DNA of 64,000 bases from an uncultured Bacteroidota bacterium (GTDB taxonomy: Bacteria; Bacteroidota; Bacteroidia; Chitinophagales; Chitinophagaceae). Below are positions 9,172-18,618 of the stretch, piece after piece. The stretch is taken from the NCBI GenBank assembly GCA_903824725.1, contig CAIJXU010000093.1, forward strand, positions 1 through 64,000, given 5' to 3'. Under the pieces are notes generated by a model. That model had not been told where the DNA came from, searched no databases, and saw only the letters and a list, made by a program, of their open reading frames with translations. The position numbers and the translations under genes were made by a program. The stretch's first letter is position 1. Every line of letters begins with the position of its first letter.

Positions 9172-10005
9172 TTATTTTATAAAATGTAAATAGCCCCAGC
9201 GATTAGGAATATGCATGTCTATCATACCTATTGGCGACCAAACCCAATTGAATTCGGGAATGGGATTACCATTGGCCTGCTTTTTTTTAGTATAACCGAT
9301 ACCCTGTTTTTCCATGGTCCACTCTACTCTCGAAAAATTAATGCGCCAAGGTGCATTGGTTTGGGGTAAATAATTTCTACCTGGCTTTTTTAAACATGCA
9401 TAAGGAATGGCCATTTCTACATACCAACCTTTATCCTTATCTCGATTATCATTCAGCGTACCTATATAAGTGACTGCTTTTTTCATTCCAACGCTGTTCC
9501 AATTCATATCCATGGGACCTCCATGACGATAGGACTTAAACATAAATAAATCCATGACAGTTCCAAGTGTATTGATTTCAATTTCGAAATACTGATTCTC
9601 GTCATTGTTTGGATCAATGAACACTTCAAAATCATGGTCTCTAAAAATAATATCATCCGGATTTGTAAGGGTAGCCCATAAATCAGGTTCTTTTAAATAG
9701 GCGCCAATATATAAATATTCGCTATCCCATAGCATTTTAACTTTGGTATCAAAAAAGGGCTTGGGCTTTTTATCACCTTCAATATCTACAAACAAATCGG
9801 TCCATTGGGCAAGCTTCCAAGCAGGATCAGAGAGCTTTCCATCAATTTGAATGAACTTTGATGTATATTTTACATTGTATGATTTGATTAATGAGGTATC
9901 CTCTTCTATCGAATTATTTAAACTCAAATTTGCCTTGAGACTCGAAGGCATCAGAAAAAAAAAGGTGAAGAACAGGTAGGGAAAAAATAAAAGTTGCTTA
10001 CACAT
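9172..10005 (-). CDS. Secreted CBM9-like carbohydrate-binding protein
   Basis: This 277-residue protein has an N-terminal signal sequence. Its body matches the carbohydrate-binding module family 9 / DOMON-like fold common in Bacteroidota: IDGKLSDPAWKLAQWTD, then DTKVKMLWDSEYLYIGAYL, a DHDFEVFIDPNNDENQYFE strand pair, and INFSRVEW near the end. Such proteins often occur as stand-alone secreted sugar binders. No catalytic motif is seen. It is transcribed toward the glycoside hydrolase at 6918-9086 and may deliver substrate to it, which is inferred from adjacency. The start ATG is supported by the signal peptide. Confidence 0.8.
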   Translation of the reverse strand: MCKQLLFFPYLFFTFFFLMPSSLKANLSLNNSIEEDTSLIKSYNVKYTSKFIQIDGKLSDPAWKLAQWTDLFVDIEGDKKPKPFFDTKVKMLWDSEYLYIGAYLKEPDLWATLTNPDDIIFRDHDFEVFIDPNNDENQYFEIEINTLGTVMDLFMFKSYRHGGPMDMNWNSVGMKKAVTYIGTLNDNRDKDKGWYVEMAIPYACLKKPGRNYLPQTNAPWRINFSRVEWTMEKQGIGYTKKKQANGNPIPEFNWVWSPIGMIDMHIPNRWGYLHFIK

Positions 10006-10089
10006 AGTGTCGTTTGAGTAGGTATATAAATATACATAAAAGTTAATGAATTGAATTACCCATTTCTAAAATAATGCATAACTTTACAT

Positions 10090-11193
10090 ATGAATTATCA
10101 ATTTAAATTCACTCAAAGTGCCGCAGGCATTTTTCTACTTTTAACAGCGCTTATATCTTGTAGTAAAAAAGTAGAATCTACCTACCCCAATGTTGAAAAA
10201 ATTACTTACTCAGTTTATGCATCTGGTATAGTGAAAAGCTATAATCAATATCAGGTATATTCTAGAGCCAATGGGATTATTAATGAAATTTTAGTTGAAG
10301 ATGGGGCTCTTGTTAAAAAAGGGCAAGCTCTTATTAAATTGTCTGATGCTTCACAAAAATTGAGTTATGAAAATGCGCAGTTATTAGCCAAGTTTTCTGG
10401 AATTAATTCCAATAAGGAAAAATTACAACAAGCGCAAACGGAAATGGAAGTAGCTAAATTAAAAATGGAAAATGAACTTTCATTACTAGATCGTCAAAAA
10501 AAATTATGGGCACAGGATATTGGTACAAAAAACGAAATAGATCAAAGAGAGCTTTCCTATAAAAATGCTGCTAGTAATTACAATGCGAGCAAATTACGAA
10601 TCAATGATTTACAAAAGCAAATTGATTTTCAATCAGAGCAAACACAAAGGTCTGCCAATATATCTTCCACTTCATTGAATGATTATATCATCAAAAGCGA
10701 AATGAATGGCAAACTATATAGTTTATCAAAAGAAAAAGGGGAAATGGTCAACACATTATCACCCATTGCAATTATTGGTGATGCCACTCAGTTTTTTGTT
10801 GAATTACAAGTAGATGAATATGATATTTCAAAACTACAAATTGGACAAAAGGTTTTATTAACTATGGATAGCTACAAGGGTCAAGTATTTGAAGCTTCTA
10901 TAAGTAAAATGTATTCCATGATGAATGATAAATCAAAATCATTTAAAGTGGATGCTGTATTTACAAAGCAACCACAAAATTTGTATCCTAACTTAACTGC
11001 CGAAGCTAATATTATTATTGCAGTCAAAGATAAAGCCATCACCATACCTCGAAATTATCTATTGAACAATGAATTTGTTTTATTGGCCAATCAAGAAAAA
11101 AGAAAAGTGAGCATTGGTTTAAAGGATTATGAAAAAGTAGAAATACTTTCAGGCCTTACCACGAAAGATCAGCTTTTTAAACCTGTGCAATGA
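10090..11193 (+). CDS. HlyD/AcrA-type periplasmic adaptor lipoprotein of an ABC exporter
   Basis: This 367-residue membrane-fusion protein starts with a lipoprotein signal whose lipobox is ALISC (C24). A lipoyl half-motif (VYSRANGIINEILVEDGALVKKG) is followed by a coiled-coil hairpin at about residues 95-190, rich in K, E and Q. The second lipoyl half and a beta-barrel domain follow (YIIKSEMNGKLYSLSKEKGE). It overlaps the permease gene by four bases (ATGA), and an ATPase gene follows, forming a MacA-like three-gene operon. Likely role: linking an inner-membrane MacB/LolCDE-like ABC pump to an outer-membrane channel. The exported substrate cannot be told from sequence, and no TolC gene is in the window. 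Confidence 0.88.
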   Translation: MNYQFKFTQSAAGIFLLLTALISCSKKVESTYPNVEKITYSVYASGIVKSYNQYQVYSRANGIINEILVEDGALVKKGQALIKLSDASQKLSYENAQLLAKFSGINSNKEKLQQAQTEMEVAKLKMENELSLLDRQKKLWAQDIGTKNEIDQRELSYKNAASNYNASKLRINDLQKQIDFQSEQTQRSANISSTSLNDYIIKSEMNGKLYSLSKEKGEMVNTLSPIAIIGDATQFFVELQVDEYDISKLQIGQKVLLTMDSYKGQVFEASISKMYSMMNDKSKSFKVDAVFTKQPQNLYPNLTAEANIIIAVKDKAITIPRNYLLNNEFVLLANQEKRKVSIGLKDYEKVEILSGLTTKDQLFKPVQ

Positions 11194-12449
11194 ACAAAAA
11201 ACTTTTAATTGATATTGCAAGGTCATTATTATTAGCAAGATGGAAGCAAACCTTAGTCGCTGCCATAGGCGTTACTTTTAGTATAACCATGTTTATTACC
11301 TTATTAAGTTTTATGAGTGGGCTTAATGATTTACTTGATGGACTTATCTTAAACAGAACCCCGCATATAAAATTGTTTAATGATATTAAACCTAATTTAA
11401 ATCAACCCATTAAAATAGCAGCCGATTATCAATCAGGGCATCATTTTATTGAGTCTATAAAATCAGATGCCAATAGGCAAGCCATTTATAATAGTGCTGC
11501 CATCATGGAAGCACTAAAAAAAGATAAGCGCGTTTTAGGCTTTTCTCCCAAATTAACAGCCCAGGTATTTTTTAATGATGGCAATATTGATATAACTGGC
11601 TCCATGAGTGGTATCAACCCTGTTGAAGAAAGTAAATTATTTCATTTTGATGAATATGTAACTTCTGGCAACTCGGCCGACTTAACCAAAGTAAGCAATA
11701 GTATTATATTAGGAAAAGGATTAGCTGGGAAATTACTAGTGCAAATTGGTGATGTGGTTCAAGTCACTACTTCAAAAGGGGAAAGATTTCAATTAAAAGT
11801 AGTGGGGATTTTTCAATCAGGCATTAAAGATTTTGATGATGTTCAAAGTTATGCATCAGTCAATACCGTTCAAAAAATACTATCTCAACCCAGCAATTAT
11901 ATTACTGCCATTCAAATCAAATTATTTGATATTAAATTAGCTCCTGCAGTGGCTAAAGAATATGAACAAGTATATCAAATTGATGCCGAAGATGTACAAA
12001 CCGCGAATTCGCAATTTGAAACTGGCAGCTCCATTCGAACATTAATTTCTTATTCAGTGGGTATCACCTTATTAATTGTTGCAGGATTTGGTATTTATAA
12101 TATTTTAAACATGATGATTTTTGAAAAGATGGATTCGATTGCTATTTTAAAAGCAACTGGATTTTCAGGAAGGGATGTTAAAAATATTTTTATTTATATT
12201 GCTGTTAGCATTGGGATTTTTGGTGGATTGGTAGGGCTACTGCTTGGATTTGGATTATCGGCCACTATTGATCAAATCCCATTTAATACGCCGTCTTTAC
12301 CTACTATTAAAACTTATCCTATCAATTATAATCCTAAGTTTTATATGATTGGAATTGTATTTTCATTCATCACCACCTATTTCGCAGGTTGGTTCCCAGC
12401 GCGAAAAGCAAGTAAAATTGATCCTGTCGTCATAATAAGAGGAAAGTAA
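11190..12449 (+). CDS. ABC transporter permease, FtsX/MacB family
   Basis: This 419-residue protein has one N-terminal membrane helix, a large periplasmic MacB_PCD-like domain (about 45-270) and three C-terminal helices of the FtsX domain (about 285-400). The latter contains the typical LKATGFSGRDVKNIF coupling segment and a closing FPARKASKIDPVVIIRG. This is the architecture of LolC/E and MacB-type mechanotransmission permeases. The start overlaps the adaptor stop in ATGA, and the ATPase begins two bases after its stop. It probably works with both neighbours in moving a lipid, peptide or small molecule across the envelope. Confidence 0.9.
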   Translation: MNKKLLIDIARSLLLARWKQTLVAAIGVTFSITMFITLLSFMSGLNDLLDGLILNRTPHIKLFNDIKPNLNQPIKIAADYQSGHHFIESIKSDANRQAIYNSAAIMEALKKDKRVLGFSPKLTAQVFFNDGNIDITGSMSGINPVEESKLFHFDEYVTSGNSADLTKVSNSIILGKGLAGKLLVQIGDVVQVTTSKGERFQLKVVGIFQSGIKDFDDVQSYASVNTVQKILSQPSNYITAIQIKLFDIKLAPAVAKEYEQVYQIDAEDVQTANSQFETGSSIRTLISYSVGITLLIVAGFGIYNILNMMIFEKMDSIAILKATGFSGRDVKNIFIYIAVSIGIFGGLVGLLLGFGLSATIDQIPFNTPSLPTIKTYPINYNPKFYMIGIVFSFITTYFAGWFPARKASKIDPVVIIRGK

Positions 12450-12450
12450 T

Positions 12451-13125
12451 ATGAGTAATACCATTTTAGAAGCCAAGCATATCAACAAATACTTTCACGA
12501 TCCTATTCGCGTTCAAGTACTATCAGATATTAATTTTTCCATCAACAAGGGAGAATTTGTTTCCTTAACTGGGAAATCAGGTTGCGGAAAATCAACCTTA
12601 TTATATTTGCTTTCTACTATGGATACTGATTATGATGGGCAAATATTAATTGATCAAGAGGAAATGCCTAAAAAAGAAGAAGCTTACTTAGCGAAAATTA
12701 GAAATGAAAAAATTGGTTTTGTTTTTCAATTTCATTACTTACTGAATGAATTTAATGTGCTTAAGAATGTAATGTTGCCGGGATTAAAATTAAATAAATA
12801 TTCAAATGAAGAAGTGGAGCACCGCGCCATGGAAAAGTTAAGAATATTAGGCATTGAACAATTAGCTTTAAAAAAAGCCAATCATATTTCGGGAGGTGAA
12901 AAACAAAGAGTGGCCATTGCGCGTGCATTAATCAATGATCCACATATTATTATGGGAGATGAGCCTACAGGAAATCTAGATAAAAAAAATAGTGATATGG
13001 TGTTTGATATTTTTAGTCGCTTGTCTGATGAGTTACAACAAACATTATTAATTGTAACACACGATCCTAGTTTTGCCGAACGCACACATCGCACTATTCA
13101 TATGGAAGATGGGCGCATACTTTAA
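12451..13125 (+). CDS. ABC transporter ATP-binding protein, LolD/MacB type
   Basis: This 224-residue ATPase shows every ABC motif: Walker A GKSGCGKST (residues 41-49), Q-loop in FVFQFHYLL, signature HISGGEKQRVAIARAL, Walker B IIMGDEPTGNLD and the switch histidine in LLIVTHDPS. Size and motif context match LolD/MacB-like ATPases. It is the last gene of the adaptor-permease-ATPase operon, with a hairpin terminator about 50 bases downstream. The protein is cytoplasmic and energises the permease encoded just upstream. Confidence 0.95.
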   Translation: MSNTILEAKHINKYFHDPIRVQVLSDINFSINKGEFVSLTGKSGCGKSTLLYLLSTMDTDYDGQILIDQEEMPKKEEAYLAKIRNEKIGFVFQFHYLLNEFNVLKNVMLPGLKLNKYSNEEVEHRAMEKLRILGIEQLALKKANHISGGEKQRVAIARALINDPHIIMGDEPTGNLDKKNSDMVFDIFSRLSDELQQTLLIVTHDPSFAERTHRTIHMEDGRIL

Positions 13126-13170
13126 CAACCATTACCATAGTATTTGTCAGGGAGTATCGTTTAATGTTTA

Positions 13171-13213
13171 TAAAAAGCCCCGTCTCGATTGCTCAAGACA
13201 GGGCTTTTATTTT
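13171..13213. terminator. Intrinsic terminator between convergent genes
   Basis: The stem AAAAAGCCCCGTCT pairs with AGACAGGGCTTTT with one mismatch and a loop of about ten bases, followed by a T-rich tract. It separates the ABC exporter operon (+) from the membrane protein gene (-) and can serve both strands. Confidence 0.8.
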
Positions 13214-13243
13214 AAATAGTATTATTTTTTAATACCCTCCTTT

Positions 13244-14050
13244 CTATTTGCTTTTCATTGAAATAGGAATAGAAGGACTTTGGATCCACTTAATAAAGTT
13301 AGATACAATCGTATATAAGAAATGATAGATGGCAAGGTTAACATACAACACTGCTAAACCAACTAATACATTTATAAATGCACCCGCTACAATTATTAAA
13401 TCATTTGCATTCCATAACATATCTCCTGTAAAGCTTTGTGTACCAGCCATAGAGAAGCTACCGAATGAATGTAAAACCGCTGTTAGGTAATCTAATTTTA
13501 AAGCACCAAATAAATTAGTCAATCCTTCCATTGGTAAAGTAGCTAAACCACTAATTGCACCTAAAGAAGTTGTTGTTGTTACATTGTATAAATTAGTATC
13601 AAATACAAAAGATAAAGTAAGGCAAGTAGCACCTATAAATGCACCTACTGCTACTACTTCTCCAAGTATTTTGATATTGGTTGTAACAAAGTCTTTAAAG
13701 ATAAAAGTTACAATGCCATGGTGAGAGCCACCCAAGCTTTCTCCTCTTGATCTGATAATGTGTGCAATGGGGAAAGCCGAATAAATCAATAATAATGTTG
13801 TTAAAACACTACCTGCTTTACCTAAGCCAGTGCTTGTTGCATCTGTAAAGTAAGCCATAGCCCCTCTGATAATGGCTACTTCCATAGTAATTAGAACTAC
13901 TAAAGATAAAATTTGGTAAATGGTCGCAGTGTAGCTTCTTACTCCGTTTTGAGTATCAAAATTGTCCACTGCAGAATTTAACTGCGCATTTAGAACCTTT
14001 TGATTCACCATTTGGGGGAAATCAAGAATTTGCTGATAGATTTTTTTCAT
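13244..14050 (-). CDS. Uncharacterised multi-pass membrane protein
   Basis: I do not recognise a family for this 268-residue protein. After a 40-residue polar N-terminus (MKKIYQQILDFPQMVNQKV), four to five hydrophobic segments are visible: about 43-65, 80-97, 126-150, 160-180 (weaker) and 217-245. A loop with the potential metal-binding sequence GGSHHGIV lies near residue 107. There is no signal peptide or catalytic signature. The gene is monocistronic, divergent from cassette B across 289 bases and convergent with the ABC operon. Its ordered codon choice and lack of relation to either neighbour suggest a core, possibly well-expressed membrane protein. Function unknown. Confidence 0.8.
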   Translation of the reverse strand: MKKIYQQILDFPQMVNQKVLNAQLNSAVDNFDTQNGVRSYTATIYQILSLVVLITMEVAIIRGAMAYFTDATSTGLGKAGSVLTTLLLIYSAFPIAHIIRSRGESLGGSHHGIVTFIFKDFVTTNIKILGEVVAVGAFIGATCLTLSFVFDTNLYNVTTTTSLGAISGLATLPMEGLTNLFGALKLDYLTAVLHSFGSFSMAGTQSFTGDMLWNANDLIIVAGAFINVLVGLAVLYVNLAIYHFLYTIVSNFIKWIQSPSIPISMKSK

Positions 14051-14339
14051 TTTGGTTTGGTTTGGTTAGAAAAAAGCAATTTTCGTATTTAAAATTTACA
14101 GATATTATCTAGGTTTATATGATAATGAAATGTTAAGCTATTTTGCCAAAAAACTTTAAAAAGGTTAAACAGCTTGTAATCAAATCCTTAGCACCCTAAT
14201 TAAAAAGAGGCTACTTTAATTTTATGTTTTTATTAACACAGCATAAGGCCAAAAGCATTGATTAGTAAGGATTTCGTACATTAGAGGTCTTGCATATAAA
14301 TAAAAATAACTTATCTTAAATACTGAAAATAGCGAACCC

Positions 14340-17096
14340 ATGCTTGTAAACAGATTTCCTAAAAGGTACCTTGTATTATCACTCTTTGTCATTAGTGCTT
14401 TTTGCGTTTCTGTCTATTTTATAAATGACAAAAAGGTTGATTTTAACACCGAGGTCAAACCATTATTAAACAAAAAATGTATTACCTGTCACGGAGGTGT
14501 AAAAAGGCAAAGTGGTTTTAGTTTGTTATTTAGACAGGATGCGCTCGCAATTAATAAATCGGGAAAAGCAGCCATCTTACCTGGCGATGCAGAAAATAGT
14601 GAAATGATTAGGCGTCTTACACTAAAGGACCCGGAGGAGCGCATGCCTTATAAACATCCTCCATTAAATAATGATGAAATTGCATTATTAAAAAATTGGA
14701 TTAATCAAGGGGCGCAATGGGGAAATCATTGGGCCTATGTTCCAGTAGAAGAAACCCCCATCCCCAAAGTGGGTGCTGGTCCCTTTGGATGGTTTGGTCA
14801 ACCTAGTTGGATAAAAAATAATATAGACCCTTTTATTTATCAAAAAATAAAACAAGAAGGATTGTCACCTTCCCCTATTGCTGACAAACCTACTTTATTA
14901 AGAAGAGTAAGCTTTGATATTATTGGAATGCCTGCATCTGATATTATTGCAAAAAAATATTTATCCAATAACAATGAAGATGCTTATGAAATTTTAGTCA
15001 ACGATTTATTGGCCAGCCAACAGTATGGGGAAAAATGGACAAGCATGTGGATGGATATTGCGCGATATGCTGATACCAAAGGATTTGAGAAGGATGATTC
15101 TCGAACCATTTGGAGATATCGTGATTGGTTAATTGATGCATTTAATCAGGATAAACCTTATAATGAATTTTTAACAGAGCAGTTAGCAGGTGATTTATTA
15201 CCTAATCCATCGGATGCACAATATATCGCTACTGCCTTTCATCGAAATACTTTAACCAATGATGAAGGTGGAACAGATAATGAAGAATTTAGAACGGCTG
15301 CTGTTATAGATCGCGTTAATACAACATGGGTCACCTTAATGGGAACCACTTTTGCTTGTGTGCAATGTCATAGTCATCCATATGATCCTTTTAAGCATGA
15401 GGAGTATTATAAATTCATGGCCTTATTTAATAATACAAGTGATGAAGATACTTATGCAGAATATCCATTTTTAAAAGAATTCCACAACAAGGATAGTGTA
15501 AGATTAAATCAATTGCAAACCTGGCTTCATCAAAACGCACCTAGTAGAGAAAAAGAAATCATTCGATTTATCAAAACGGGTCAACCTGCCTTTAATTCAT
15601 TAGCTGCTGATCAAATTGTCAATGGCACATTGGAAGGCACCATTTGGTTGTTGCTAAGAAACAATGGTACTGCGCGCTTAAAAAATATTGACTATACAGG
15701 AAGTAGCTTATTATATTATAAATACAGGAGTTGGAAAGCAGGTGGTAAATTGCAAATTCATTTAGATTCTGCCAATGGGCCACTTTTAAAAAATATAAAC
15801 GTAGAAAACACAAAAGGCAATTGGAAAATTACCACCATTGACCTACCTACCTCCAATGGCAAGCATCATTGGTATTTTACTTATAATAATCGTCAAATTA
15901 CCAACCCCGAAGAAAGTGGCATTGTATTTGATTGGTTACATTTTGACAATCCATTTCCTAAAAACGGTTCAGCTGATAATACATTGGCTGCTCAAAATTT
16001 TGATTCACTTATAATTGCGACCAATTATACGGGTACCCCCATTATGATTGACAATCCCGCCACCATGTCTCGTACGACGAATGTATTTGAAAGAGGCAAC
16101 TGGATGGTAAAAGGAAAAGCAGTCGTACCAGATGTTCCAGCCTCACTAGGAGGCCTGCCTGCTAATGCGCCAAAAAACAGATTAGGCATGGCCATGTGGT
16201 TAACAGATAAAAAAAATCCGCTCACTGCTAGAACAATGGTGAATCGTATTTGGGAACAACTATTTGGACAAGGCATTACAGAAACTTTAGAAGATTTTGG
16301 AACACAAGGCATTCCTCCCACTCATGAAGCATTATTAAATTATTTAGCATGGCAATTAATGAATACGCATCATTGGAGTATTAAAAAAATGATCAAAGAA
16401 ATAGTGATGAGTGCCACCTATCAACAAGATTCTAAATTTAATAATGAAGCAGCAAGTAAGGACCCTTATAATAAATTATATGCAAGAGGCCCAAGGGTAA
16501 GATTATCTGCCGAGCAAGTAAGAGATCAAGCATTAAGGGTGAGTGGGTTATTAAGTAATAAAATGTTTGGTCCAAGTGTGATGCCTTATCAACCTGAAGG
16601 AATATGGAAATCACCTTATAATGGAGCTACTTGGAATATTAGTACAGAAGGTAATCAATATAGACGCGCATTATATACTTTTTGGAAAAGATCTGCACCC
16701 TATCCGTCCATGATCAGTTTTGATGGCACAAGCAGGGAAGTTTGTTCGGCGCGACGCATAAGAACCAACACCCCATTGCAAGCATTGAATGCATTAAACG
16801 ATTCGGTATACATTGAAGCAGCGCAACACTTTGCAAAACGCGTTCAGTCCTTAGTACCTCAAAATGCAAGTAAACAAATTAGCAAAGCCTATGAATTGGC
16901 TTTTAATAAAAACATCACCGAAGCGCAACAAAAGGTATTTGAAAAATTGTATCATATCTCCTTTGTAAAATACAGTCAAGATTCATTAAAATCGCAACAA
17001 ATCACAGGTAATAAAAATGCGGATCCAGGTTCAGCAGCCTTGATAATGGTTGCAACAGCATTATTAAACACAGATGAATTTTTGACAAAAAATTAA
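14340..17096 (+). CDS. Cassette B: PSCyt1-DUF1549-(CBM6-like)-DUF1553 protein
   Basis: This 918-residue protein has a signal anchor at about residues 10-27, a PSCyt1 heme motif CITCH at 47-51 and a second CxxCH motif (CVQCHSH) at 340-346 inside DUF1549. Between DUF1549 and DUF1553 there is an extra domain of about 110 residues (roughly 435-545) resembling a CBM6-type beta-sandwich: YYKYRSWKAGGKLQIHLDS and later IVFDWLHFD. DUF1553 runs from about 610 to the end with RTNTPLQALNALND. Exported and membrane anchored. It is the first gene of cassette B, with the DUF1501 gene six bases downstream. The carbohydrate-binding insert suggests a glycan substrate. Enzymatic activity is not established for the family. 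Confidence 0.9.
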   Translation: MLVNRFPKRYLVLSLFVISAFCVSVYFINDKKVDFNTEVKPLLNKKCITCHGGVKRQSGFSLLFRQDALAINKSGKAAILPGDAENSEMIRRLTLKDPEERMPYKHPPLNNDEIALLKNWINQGAQWGNHWAYVPVEETPIPKVGAGPFGWFGQPSWIKNNIDPFIYQKIKQEGLSPSPIADKPTLLRRVSFDIIGMPASDIIAKKYLSNNNEDAYEILVNDLLASQQYGEKWTSMWMDIARYADTKGFEKDDSRTIWRYRDWLIDAFNQDKPYNEFLTEQLAGDLLPNPSDAQYIATAFHRNTLTNDEGGTDNEEFRTAAVIDRVNTTWVTLMGTTFACVQCHSHPYDPFKHEEYYKFMALFNNTSDEDTYAEYPFLKEFHNKDSVRLNQLQTWLHQNAPSREKEIIRFIKTGQPAFNSLAADQIVNGTLEGTIWLLLRNNGTARLKNIDYTGSSLLYYKYRSWKAGGKLQIHLDSANGPLLKNINVENTKGNWKITTIDLPTSNGKHHWYFTYNNRQITNPEESGIVFDWLHFDNPFPKNGSADNTLAAQNFDSLIIATNYTGTPIMIDNPATMSRTTNVFERGNWMVKGKAVVPDVPASLGGLPANAPKNRLGMAMWLTDKKNPLTARTMVNRIWEQLFGQGITETLEDFGTQGIPPTHEALLNYLAWQLMNTHHWSIKKMIKEIVMSATYQQDSKFNNEAASKDPYNKLYARGPRVRLSAEQVRDQALRVSGLLSNKMFGPSVMPYQPEGIWKSPYNGATWNISTEGNQYRRALYTFWKRSAPYPSMISFDGTSREVCSARRIRTNTPLQALNALNDSVYIEAAQHFAKRVQSLVPQNASKQISKAYELAFNKNITEAQQKVFEKLYHISFVKYSQDSLKSQQITGNKNADPGSAALIMVATALLNTDEFLTKN

Positions 17097-17101
17097 TTGA
17101 A

Positions 17102-18604
17102 ATGAGTAAACAGAATAATAAAAAAATAATACAGGAAGCCAACCTAGAAACATCACATCAAATCACTAGAAAATATTTTTTTAAAGAATGTTTTTCTGGA
17201 ATAGGTGCTATGGCACTAGGTTCGATGGTAGGTGGTTGTGATTGGCTAGGCAGTAAGGATAGTTTTGGAAATTTTACCAATACCAATCCATTAATGGCAC
17301 ATGCCCCTCATTTTATTGGCAAAGCCAAATCGGTTATTTATTTACACATGGCGGGCGCCCCTTCTCAACTTGAATTATTTGACTATAAACCTGAATTATT
17401 AAAATTAGATGGGCAGGATTGTCCTCAAAGTTTATTGGATGGAAAAAAATTCGCTTTCATAAGAGGCGTTCCTAAAATGTTAGGCCCACAAGCTGTCTTT
17501 AAACAAAGAGGCCAAAGTGGGGCTTGGATTTCTGATAACCTTCCTCATCTATCAACCGTAGCAGATGAAATAAGTTTTTTAAAAGCAGTACAAACCGATC
17601 AATTCAACCATGGTCCTGCGCAATTATTAATGCATACCGGTTCGCCAAGATTAGGCAGACCTAGTATTGGCGCTTGGGTTACTTATGGACTTGGAACTGA
17701 GAACAGCAATCTGCCAGGTTTTGTGGTACTTACTTCGGGAGGAAATAATCCGGACGCTGGAAAAAGTGTTTGGGGAAATGGTTTTTTACCATCAGTATAC
17801 CAAGGTGTTCAATGTCGTAGTGAAGGAGATCCTGTTTTATTTTTAAAAGATCCAGCGGGTATTGATCGTGATTTACGAAAAGCATCTATTGATGCCATCA
17901 ATGAAGCGAATCAATTAACTTATAATGAATTTAAGGATCCTGAAATTGTTGCAAGAATGGCGCAATATGAAATGGCATTTAAAATGCAAATTTCAGTTCC
18001 TGATGTCATGAATATTAATGATGAGCCTGCTTATATTCATGAAATGTATGGTACTCATCCAGGAAAAGCAAGTTTCGCCAATAATGTTTTGTTGGCTCGA
18101 AAATTAGTTGAAAAAGGAGTTCGATTTGTACAATTATTCGATTGGGGTTGGGATAGTCACGGAACAGATGTAAGTAACGCAGTAGATATAGGACTTGTAA
18201 ATAAATGCCGTACCATTGATAAACCAATTACTGCTTTATTACTTGATTTAAAACAAAGAGGTTTGTTGGATGAAACCTTAGTCGTATGGGGCGGTGAATT
18301 TGGTCGCACACCAATGCAAGAAAATAGAGATGGAAAAACATTACCATTCAAAGGGCGCGATCATCATACTGAAGCATTTACCACATGGATGGCAGGAGGT
18401 GGAATTAAACAAGGAAGTAGCTTTGGCGAAACGGATGAGATTGGATATAGTGCTATTAGTGGTAAGGTAACTGCTTATGATATGCAAGCCACTATTTTAA
18501 ATCAGTTGGGATTTGATCATGAAAAATTAGTTTACCCATTCCAAGGAAGATCTTTTAGATTAACTGATGTGCACGGAAGAGTCATTAATGAAATTGTAGC
18601 ATAA
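17102..18604 (+). CDS. Cassette B: exported DUF1501 protein
   Basis: This 500-residue DUF1501 family member parallels the copies at 3262 and 62575. Its N-terminus (ITRKYFFKECFSGIGAMALG) has a single arginine-lysine pair in place of RR, followed by a hydrophobic stretch ending in a lipobox-like VGGC near residue 40. It may therefore be a lipoprotein or a weak Tat substrate. Candidate metal-ligand motifs are retained: GWDSHG (D351, H353), GGEFGRT and GRDHHTE. No sulfatase cysteine motif is present. It lies between its large partner (6 bases) and the DUF2231-cytochrome gene (15 bases). Exact function unknown. Confidence 0.9.
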   Translation: MSKQNNKKIIQEANLETSHQITRKYFFKECFSGIGAMALGSMVGGCDWLGSKDSFGNFTNTNPLMAHAPHFIGKAKSVIYLHMAGAPSQLELFDYKPELLKLDGQDCPQSLLDGKKFAFIRGVPKMLGPQAVFKQRGQSGAWISDNLPHLSTVADEISFLKAVQTDQFNHGPAQLLMHTGSPRLGRPSIGAWVTYGLGTENSNLPGFVVLTSGGNNPDAGKSVWGNGFLPSVYQGVQCRSEGDPVLFLKDPAGIDRDLRKASIDAINEANQLTYNEFKDPEIVARMAQYEMAFKMQISVPDVMNINDEPAYIHEMYGTHPGKASFANNVLLARKLVEKGVRFVQLFDWGWDSHGTDVSNAVDIGLVNKCRTIDKPITALLLDLKQRGLLDETLVVWGGEFGRTPMQENRDGKTLPFKGRDHHTEAFTTWMAGGGIKQGSSFGETDEIGYSAISGKVTAYDMQATILNQLGFDHEKLVYPFQGRSFRLTDVHGRVINEIVA

Positions 18605-18618
18605 TAAATTAAAACAAC

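Noticed and set aside
16025-16321. Minus-strand open frame of 98 codons inside the cassette B large gene
   Set aside because: It is antisense to conserved DUF1553 coding sequence, with a composition typical of a shadow frame.
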